Assembly (NCBI GenBank): GCA_030158535.1
Contig: JAOASV010000227.1
Span: forward strand, 1,453 to 7,338
Source: Sediminibacterium sp.
Lineage (GTDB): Bacteria; Bacteroidota; Bacteroidia; Chitinophagales; Chitinophagaceae
Reading direction: 5' to 3'
DNA length: 5,886 nt
The notes beneath the pieces are model-generated. The model did not search any database. It was not told where the DNA came from and saw only the letters and a list, made by a program, of their open reading frames with translations. A program made the translations under genes and the position numbers. Below are positions 1 through 4,385 of the stretch, in pieces. Positions within the stretch are counted from its first letter, which is position 1; every line of letters begins with the position of its first letter.

Positions 1-402
1 TTGGGTGCTTTTTACCTCAAACTGAATCCAATTTTCGTCTCTAATAAATCGCATGCTATCAATGGCTAAATGCTGCGCATCAAATGGATCTTTTACAATG
101 CGGGTGATTTTTGCAGCCAAATCGGCGTTATCAAAGAGTACTTTCTTTTCTGCTTTAACCGGATCTACGATGTACCACTTTTTACCTTCTGTGGTTTCAT
201 ACATATACCAAAAGCGTTCTGACTTTTTTAGAAAATGCGGATCCACCGATGTAGAAAAAATAAGCTTTTCTACTTTTTTAGGTGAAAACCTTGCAGCAAG
301 TGCATAGTTAGCTTTGGTTACAGGAACCTGTTGTGCGGTAGCTGAACTGCTCATAAAAAGGGCAGCAACAAACAGGCAAAAAAGGGATGTGCAATACTTC
401 AT
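1..402 (-). CDS. S9 family peptidase, DPP IV-like, N-terminal part (cut by window edge)
   Basis: This is the first 134 codons of a minus-strand gene that runs off the left edge with no stop. The start ATG at 402 opens a typical Sec signal peptide: Lys2, a hydrophobic stretch over about residues 5-17, and a likely cleavage site after ATA near residue 23, before QQ. The mature part carries the blocks LAARFSPKK (35-43), STSVDPHFLKKSERFWYMYE (50-69), KKWYIVDP (74-81) and IVKDPFDAQHL (102-111). I recognise these from the start of Bacteroidota S9 peptidases with a DPP IV-type beta-propeller. Such enzymes are exported and, in the full protein, carry a C-terminal alpha/beta-hydrolase Ser-Asp-His triad that releases short peptides. 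The catalytic part is outside the window, so activity cannot be checked. No Shine-Dalgarno sequence precedes the start. It is divergent from kynU. The family call is from remembered similarity; the signal peptide is read directly. Confidence 0.78.
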   Translation of the reverse strand, partial: MKYCTSLFCLFVAALFMSSSATAQQVPVTKANYALAARFSPKKVEKLIFSTSVDPHFLKKSERFWYMYETTEGKKWYIVDPVKAEKKVLFDNADLAAKITRIVKDPFDAQHLAIDSMRFIRDENWIQFEVKSTQ

Positions 403-441
403 AAAATGGATTTTATAGAGGAGATGAAAATAAGCATTCTG

Positions 442-449
442 CTAAAATA
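442..449 (-). promoter_or_regulatory. possible -7 box for the S9 peptidase gene
   Basis: The minus strand reads TATTTTAG, which matches five of the six fixed bases of the Bacteroidota -7 consensus TAnnTTTG. It would give a leader of roughly 35 bases before the ATG at 402. No clear TTG lies at the usual spacing upstream, so this is a weak call in an A+T-rich region. Confidence 0.22.
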
Positions 450-517
450 TTGGCCATTCTGTTACACATTTATATATAAAATTGATAACCGGATGAACCA
501 TTGTGCAAAAGGGGCGT

Positions 518-525
518 TAACTTTA
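518..525 (+). promoter_or_regulatory. possible -7 box immediately upstream of kynU
   Basis: TAACTTTA matches five of six fixed bases of TAnnTTTG and ends four bases before the kynU ATG at 530, so transcription would start at or next to the start codon. A TTG at 501-503 is only 14 bases upstream, short of the usual spacing of about 17-20. The alternative is TTG at 450-452, an 18-base spacer and TATATATA at 471-478, which would give a leader of about 45 bases. The sequence does not decide between them. No Shine-Dalgarno sequence is present, which is normal in this phylum. Confidence 0.3.
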
Positions 526-529
526 ATCT

Positions 530-1801
530 ATGTATCAGTATTCTACCGCTTATGAAGCGTCACCATCATTTGCCGCCAATATGGACGCAAATGATCCGCT
601 CGCACCATTTAAATCGCAGTTCCACTTCCCTAAACATGGCGAAAATGATGTCATTTATTTTTGTGGAAACTCACTCGGTCTTCAGCCTAAAAATGTAGCT
701 GCTGCCATTGAAACCGAACTTGCCAGTTGGAGAGAATTAGCCATTGGCGGTTATTTTGGAGGCACCAATCCTTGGCTACATTATCAAGAATATACAAGGT
801 CTACCCTGGCTAAAATGATGGGCGCCCAAGAAAATGAAATCACCGTTATGAACGCCCTAACGGTAAACCTGCATCTTTTAATGCTTAGTTTTTATAAGCC
901 TTCTCCTACTCGTTTTAAGATTATTATGGAGGCAGGTGCTTTCCCTTCTGATCAGTACGCGGTAGAAACACTTGTAAAACATTTTAACCTAGATCCGGAT
1001 ACTGCCATTATAGAAATTAAGCCGGAAGCGGGTAAAAAAACTTTAGATAATAGCGCAATTACCAAGGCCATTTATGAGGCAGGTGATTCCCTTGCCATGG
1101 TGCTTTTTGGTGGCATTAATTATTACACGGGTCAACTTTTTGATATCAAATCTATTACCGAAGCTGCACACCAAGTGGGCGCTATAGCGGCATTTGATTT
1201 GGCACACGTTGCAGGCAATGTACCCATGGAGCTACATGCATGGAATATAGATTTTGCTGTTTGGTGTTCATATAAGTATTTAAACGCCGGACCGGGTGCT
1301 GTGGGTGGCGTGTTTGTACATGAAAAACATGCAACTAATACTAGCACCCCAAGGCTTGGTGGATGGTGGGGCAATGATGAAGCTACCCGCTTTAAAATGG
1401 AAAAAGGGTTTGTTGCAAAACCTACTGCATCGGGTTGGAATATGAGTACCGCGCAGGTATTTAATACGGTGAATTTAAAAGCATCTTTATCTATATTCGA
1501 AGAAGCCGGTATGCAAAATTTAAGGAGTAAAAGCATCGCACTTACCGGTTACTTAGCGTATTTATTAGAACAATTAACGTCTCTTTCTTTTGCCCTTATT
1601 ACGCCTTTAGATCCAAACCAAAGAGGCGCACAACTATGCCTCTATTTTGAAGAGAAAGGAAAAGAAATTTATCAGAAAATGAAGGAGCATGGCATAATTG
1701 TTGACTACCGTGAACCGGGTGTTATTCGAGTTGCACCAGCACCACTTTATTGCAGTTTTGAAGACGTGTATAGGTTCTACGAAATTTTGAAAACATTTTA
1801 A
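530..1801 (+). CDS. kynU: kynureninase
   Basis: This is a PLP-dependent fold type I enzyme that cleaves L-kynurenine to anthranilate, or 3-hydroxykynurenine to 3-hydroxyanthranilate, plus L-alanine, in the cytosol. At 423 residues it has normal full length. The family motifs occur in order: YFCGNSLGLQP (43-53), MNALTVNLHLLMLSFYKP (107-124), FPSD (138-141), the PLP-ring aspartate D223 in AFDLAHVAGN, the Schiff-base lysine K249 in CSYKYLNAGPGA, GGWWG (277-281), RGAQL (365-369) and REPGVIRVAPAPLY (394-407). The ATG start puts the N-terminal region at the usual distance from the NSLG motif. Ten bases separate its stop from the following SGNH hydrolase, so the two are probably co-transcribed. Tryptophan 2,3-dioxygenase lies 1.5 kb downstream, which supports a role in tryptophan degradation or NAD synthesis. 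By my alignment from memory, Y75 and T307 replace the human substrate-pocket His102 and Asn333, so preference between the two substrates is uncertain. Confidence 0.97.
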   Translation: MYQYSTAYEASPSFAANMDANDPLAPFKSQFHFPKHGENDVIYFCGNSLGLQPKNVAAAIETELASWRELAIGGYFGGTNPWLHYQEYTRSTLAKMMGAQENEITVMNALTVNLHLLMLSFYKPSPTRFKIIMEAGAFPSDQYAVETLVKHFNLDPDTAIIEIKPEAGKKTLDNSAITKAIYEAGDSLAMVLFGGINYYTGQLFDIKSITEAAHQVGAIAAFDLAHVAGNVPMELHAWNIDFAVWCSYKYLNAGPGAVGGVFVHEKHATNTSTPRLGGWWGNDEATRFKMEKGFVAKPTASGWNMSTAQVFNTVNLKASLSIFEEAGMQNLRSKSIALTGYLAYLLEQLTSLSFALITPLDPNQRGAQLCLYFEEKGKEIYQKMKEHGIIVDYREPGVIRVAPAPLYCSFEDVYRFYEILKTF

Positions 1802-1811
1802 TTTAGGCACC

Positions 1812-2417
1812 ATGCACCCCACATATTTAGCACTCGGCGACTCTTATACAATTGGCGAATCAGTACCCTTACATGAGGGATTCCCCTACCAATTGGTGCA
1901 AAAATTAAGGGCCAAATTTCCAGGTTTTATGGCGCCAGAAATAGTGGCAAAAACAGGTTGGACCACTAACGAATTGGCTACCCATTTGACCCATACAGTA
2001 CTTCAAAAACAGTACGATTTTGTCACACTTTTAATTGGCGTAAACAACCAATACCGGAATTTATCCATTACCGAATTTGACCAGGAATTTACCTTTTTAC
2101 TACTCAAAGCTTTGCAGTATAATGGGCATCAAAATAGTCGTGTTTTTGTACTTTCCATACCCGACTGGGCACATACTCCTTTTGCGCAAAAAAAGAGCAC
2201 AGAATCAGGTCTAAATTTAACAGAAATTAGTGCACAAATTGACGCCTTTAATGAGGTTATAAAAAAGCGTTGTGAAGACATGGAAATTGACTTCATTTAC
2301 ATCACAGATTTTACTAGAAATTGTGCGCCAGAAATGATCGCGCAAGATGGCCTACATTATAGTGCAAAAATGCACCAAATTTGGGCAGGCTTATTACTCG
2401 AAAAGTTTATCTTATAA
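1812..2417 (+). CDS. SGNH/GDSL-family hydrolase, cytosolic
   Basis: This is a 201-residue SGNH hydrolase, a compact single-domain size for the family. The four blocks are visible: the nucleophile S11 in ALGDSYT (block I), oxyanion residue G49 in AKTGWTT (block II), N78 in GVNNQ (block III), and D179 and H182 in DGLH (block V). The catalytic machinery therefore looks intact. No signal peptide or membrane segment precedes block I, so it should act in the cytosol on an ester, thioester, amide or acyl substrate that cannot be read from the sequence. It follows kynU by 10 bases and is probably in the same transcript. A kynurenine-pathway role, for example N-formylkynurenine hydrolysis, is possible from position only. 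Known formamidases belong to other folds (KynB cyclase-like; AFMID alpha/beta hydrolase). A general acyl-esterase or lysophospholipase-like role is equally possible. Its 3' end overlaps the convergent pyrF by six bases. Confidence 0.9.
   Translation: MHPTYLALGDSYTIGESVPLHEGFPYQLVQKLRAKFPGFMAPEIVAKTGWTTNELATHLTHTVLQKQYDFVTLLIGVNNQYRNLSITEFDQEFTFLLLKALQYNGHQNSRVFVLSIPDWAHTPFAQKKSTESGLNLTEISAQIDAFNEVIKKRCEDMEIDFIYITDFTRNCAPEMIAQDGLHYSAKMHQIWAGLLLEKFIL
2412..2417. other. palindromic TTATAA supplying the stop codons of two convergent genes
   Basis: The self-complementary hexamer TTATAA encodes Leu-stop (TTA TAA) on both strands. It is the end of the SGNH hydrolase read forward and the end of pyrF read in reverse. 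The two coding regions overlap by exactly these six bases, so there is no intergenic room for a terminator between them. Confidence 0.95.
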
Positions 2418-3224
2418 TTTTAAATACCCAGCCATTTCAGTAGCATAATTTTTGGCAGCCTCGGCAGCAGCTTCTGCAAAATCTTCACCATTACTGGCAA
2501 AAATAATAGCCCTACTAGCAGCTACCAACAAACCACAATCTGGGGTGGCGCCGTGGCTAGAAACTTCTTCTAAACTTCCACCTTGTGCACCAATACCTGG
2601 CACCAATAAAAAGTGATTGGGGATGATATTTCTGATGCTCGAAAAGTCACTTGCTTTGGTAGCACCCACCACAAACATTAAGTTGTTGGGCGTACCCCAA
2701 CTTGCTACTTTTTCAAGTACTACTTCGTACAATTGTTTGCCAGAATTTGCGAGTGTTTGTTGTTCAAAATCTTGACTACCTGCATTGGATGTTAAGCCCA
2801 AAACAATAGTCCATTTATTTTGATATTCTAGAAAAGGACGCACGCTATCTTCACCCATATAAGGGGCTACCGTTACCGCATCAAACTGCATGGTTTCAAA
2901 AAAAGTACGGGCATATTGGGCAGATGTATTGCCAATATCTCCACGCTTTGCGTCGGCTATTGTGAACAAATTTTTGGGGATATATTCTAGTGTTTCCTGC
3001 ATGGTTTCCCAACCTTTTACCCCTTCCGACTCGTAAAAGGCGGTATTAATTTTATACCCAACACAGTAATCTTTGGTAGCATCTATGATGGCTTTATTAA
3101 ACGTCAAAACCGCATCTGGCTTGCCTTGCAAGTGCTTTGGCAACTTAGAAACTTCGGAGTCTAAACCCACCAATAAATATGATTTTTTAGCCCTGATTTG
3201 AGCCACTAGTTGTTCGCGCGTCAT
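2412..3224 (-). CDS. pyrF: orotidine 5'-phosphate decarboxylase, type 2
   Basis: This enzyme catalyses the last step of de novo UMP synthesis, decarboxylation of OMP to UMP, in the cytosol. At 270 residues it matches the long type 2 branch of the family rather than the form of about 230 residues. Visible landmarks are the opening LLVGLDSE (17-24), K58 in GYKINTAFYESEG (56-68), the catalytic signature DAKRGDIGNT (91-100) with D91, K93 and D96, APYMGEDS (120-127), the phosphate-binding loop PGIGAQGG (209-216) and R238 in AASRAI. K58, D91, K93 and D96 probably form the usual Lys-Asp-Lys-Asp tetrad. The ATG at 3224 gives the expected short N-terminus and lies four bases after a perfect TAnnTTTG box. 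It is a single gene between two kynurenine-pathway genes, divergent from the dioxygenase and convergent with the SGNH hydrolase, with no other pyrimidine gene nearby. Confidence 0.97.
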   Translation of the reverse strand: MTREQLVAQIRAKKSYLLVGLDSEVSKLPKHLQGKPDAVLTFNKAIIDATKDYCVGYKINTAFYESEGVKGWETMQETLEYIPKNLFTIADAKRGDIGNTSAQYARTFFETMQFDAVTVAPYMGEDSVRPFLEYQNKWTIVLGLTSNAGSQDFEQQTLANSGKQLYEVVLEKVASWGTPNNLMFVVGATKASDFSSIRNIIPNHFLLVPGIGAQGGSLEEVSSHGATPDCGLLVAASRAIIFASNGEDFAEAAAEAAKNYATEMAGYLKL

Positions 3225-3228
3225 ACCG

Positions 3229-3256
3229 CAAATATAGGATAAGTTTTGGGGGTAAA
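3229..3256 (-). promoter_or_regulatory. pyrF promoter, Bacteroidota type
   Basis: The minus strand has TATATTTG at 3236-3229, a perfect match to the -7 consensus TAnnTTTG. A partial -33 element, TTTA (3256-3253), lies 16 bases upstream of it. Only four bases (CGGT) separate the box from the pyrF ATG, so the transcript should begin at or within a few bases of the start codon and be essentially leaderless. Confidence 0.6.
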
Positions 3257-3307
3257 CTGTGGGTAGCGCAGGCTAAAAATTGCTTTTCTTTGTACCACGT
3301 TTAACCC
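3250..3307. repeat. imperfect inverted repeat in the pyrF/dioxygenase divergent region
   Basis: The plus strand at 3250-3265 reads GGGTAAACTGTGGGTA, and the minus strand over 3307-3293 reads GGGTTAAACGTGGTA. The arms align as GGGT-AAAC-GTGG-TA with three single-base insertions or deletions and are centred near 3278. One arm covers the partial -33 element of pyrF and the other covers the leader just before the dioxygenase ATG. It could be a shared operator, but the indels weaken that reading and it may be chance. Confidence 0.3.
3285..3292 (+). promoter_or_regulatory. possible -7 box for tryptophan 2,3-dioxygenase
   Basis: TTTCTTTG matches five of six fixed bases of TAnnTTTG and would give a leader of about 11 bases before the ATG at 3309. 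No TTG is found at the usual spacing upstream. There is no Shine-Dalgarno sequence before the gene. A promoter must lie in or beyond this 84-base region because the neighbouring gene is divergent, but its exact position is weakly supported. Confidence 0.25.
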
Positions 3308-3308
3308 T

Positions 3309-4373
3309 ATGGAAAAGAAGGCTTTATACTACGCAGACTACCTACATCTAGACAAAGTTTTAGATGCACAGTACCCTGTTAGTTTTACAGACGGTCACGA
3401 AAAAGCACATGACGAAATGTTGTTTATTGTGATCCATCAAGCCTATGAACTTTGGTTCAAACAAATCATTTTTGAACTCGATTATGTGTTGGATGTTTTT
3501 GGCCAGCCCGCCATCAACGACAACGCCGAAGACATGAACTTGGTGCGTCACAGACTTGGCCGAATTATAAAAATTTTACAGCTCTTAAATGATCAAGTGA
3601 ACGTGCTTGACACCATGACGCCGCTCGACTTTTTAGCGTTCAGAAATTTACTTACCCCGTCATCTGGATTTCAGTCTAAGCAGTTCAGAATGATCGAAGC
3701 AAAACTTGGTTTAGAAATTGACAATAGACATCAAAAAGATTATTACAAAAAAACAGGCGAAGGCGGATTTGACAAACCTGATTACGATCAAATTTCAACC
3801 GCCGAAGCAGATAAAAATTTATTAACCCGCGTTAACGAATGGCTCGAAAGAATGCCGTTTTTTAAAGACGAATTTGGTGCCAAATTTTGGGACGAATACC
3901 GAACTATTTATGAGGCCGGATTAACCCCCCGTGAGGCGTCAAAAATTCACGATTTTGATTATGTTTTTTTTGAAAAAATTCCGGCCGATGCTACGCCCGA
4001 AATTTTAGCCAATTTAAGAAGCTCTTTTTCGCCTAAAGCGATGGGGGCGGCGCTCTTTATTATGCTCTATCGCGACTACCCTATTTTTCAAAATTCTTAC
4101 CAGGTGTTAGACGCCTTAATTGAGATCGATCACCTAATGAGTAATTGGCGACATAAACATTTAATTATGGTTCGCCGCATGATTGGTATGCGCGTTGGAA
4201 CGGGCAATACTTCTGGAGCTGGATATTTAGAGGGCGCCCTTAACAAACATTTTATTTACAGAGACCTTTCCGGTCTCTCCACCTATTTAATTGAAAGAAG
4301 AAAAATTCCTGCACTTCCAAAAAGCCTGATTGAGAAATTAGGATTTTCATTGGGGCTTCATCACGCAGGATAA
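3309..4373 (+). CDS. kynA: tryptophan 2,3-dioxygenase
   Basis: This cytosolic heme enzyme oxidises L-tryptophan to N-formylkynurenine, the entry step of the kynurenine pathway. Family motifs are clear: YADYLHLDKVL (8-18), distal-side H43 in FIVIHQAYELWFKQI (39-53), the substrate-carboxylate R112 in FLAFRNLLTPSSGFQS (108-123), the proximal heme ligand H284 in NWRHKHLIMVRRMIG (279-293), and the substrate-binding threonine T298 in GTGNTSGAGYL (297-307). At 354 residues it exceeds the typical proteobacterial length of about 280. The extra sequence lies around residues 138-240 and includes LLTRVNEWLERMPFF (171-185), which resembles the corresponding segment of animal dioxygenases. The ATG start places the first motif as in relatives. 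It is divergent from pyrF, and an M16 peptidase begins 12 bases after its stop, so read-through into that gene is likely. Two short dyads sit in its last 150 bases. Confidence 0.97.
   Translation: MEKKALYYADYLHLDKVLDAQYPVSFTDGHEKAHDEMLFIVIHQAYELWFKQIIFELDYVLDVFGQPAINDNAEDMNLVRHRLGRIIKILQLLNDQVNVLDTMTPLDFLAFRNLLTPSSGFQSKQFRMIEAKLGLEIDNRHQKDYYKKTGEGGFDKPDYDQISTAEADKNLLTRVNEWLERMPFFKDEFGAKFWDEYRTIYEAGLTPREASKIHDFDYVFFEKIPADATPEILANLRSSFSPKAMGAALFIMLYRDYPIFQNSYQVLDALIEIDHLMSNWRHKHLIMVRRMIGMRVGTGNTSGAGYLEGALNKHFIYRDLSGLSTYLIERRKIPALPKSLIEKLGFSLGLHHAG
4231..4278 (+). repeat. two short perfect dyads inside the 3' end of the dioxygenase gene
   Basis: AGGGCGCCCT (4231-4240) is a perfect 10-base palindrome. 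AGAGACC (4260-4266) pairs perfectly with GGTCTCT (4272-4278) around a 5-base loop TTTCC, forming a 7-bp hairpin in RNA. No U-tract follows the hairpin and both elements are within codons, so this is not an intrinsic terminator. They may be incidental. Confidence 0.4.
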
Positions 4374-4385
4374 AATATAAAAACT

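Noticed and set aside
53..307. Plus-strand open frame of 84 codons
   Set aside because: It lies antisense to the S9 peptidase N-terminus, whose minus-strand translation has a signal peptide and recognisable family blocks. The plus-strand product has no recognisable feature.
403..529. Riboswitch or small RNA in the S9/kynU intergenic region
   Set aside because: The 127 bases are mostly A+T with no stable stem set or recognisable aptamer core. Only weak promoter-like boxes are visible.
501..698. Plus-strand open frame of 65 codons starting before kynU
   Set aside because: It overlaps kynU in another frame and its product is low-complexity and unrecognisable. The kynureninase frame clearly takes this region.
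1132..1536. Minus-strand open frame of 134 codons
   Set aside because: It is wholly inside kynU, over its PLP-lysine region, so it is a shadow of a strongly conserved gene.
1634..1822. Minus-strand open frame of 62 codons
   Set aside because: It is antisense to the kynU 3' end with no motif or promoter support.
2362..2375. Small hairpin GTGCA-AAAA-TGCAC as a terminator for pyrF
   Set aside because: The stem is only 5 bp and no U-tract follows it on the minus strand. It lies within the SGNH hydrolase codons, so it does not support a terminator call.
3360..3551. Minus-strand open frame of 63 codons
   Set aside because: It is antisense to the dioxygenase segment carrying the distal histidine motif.
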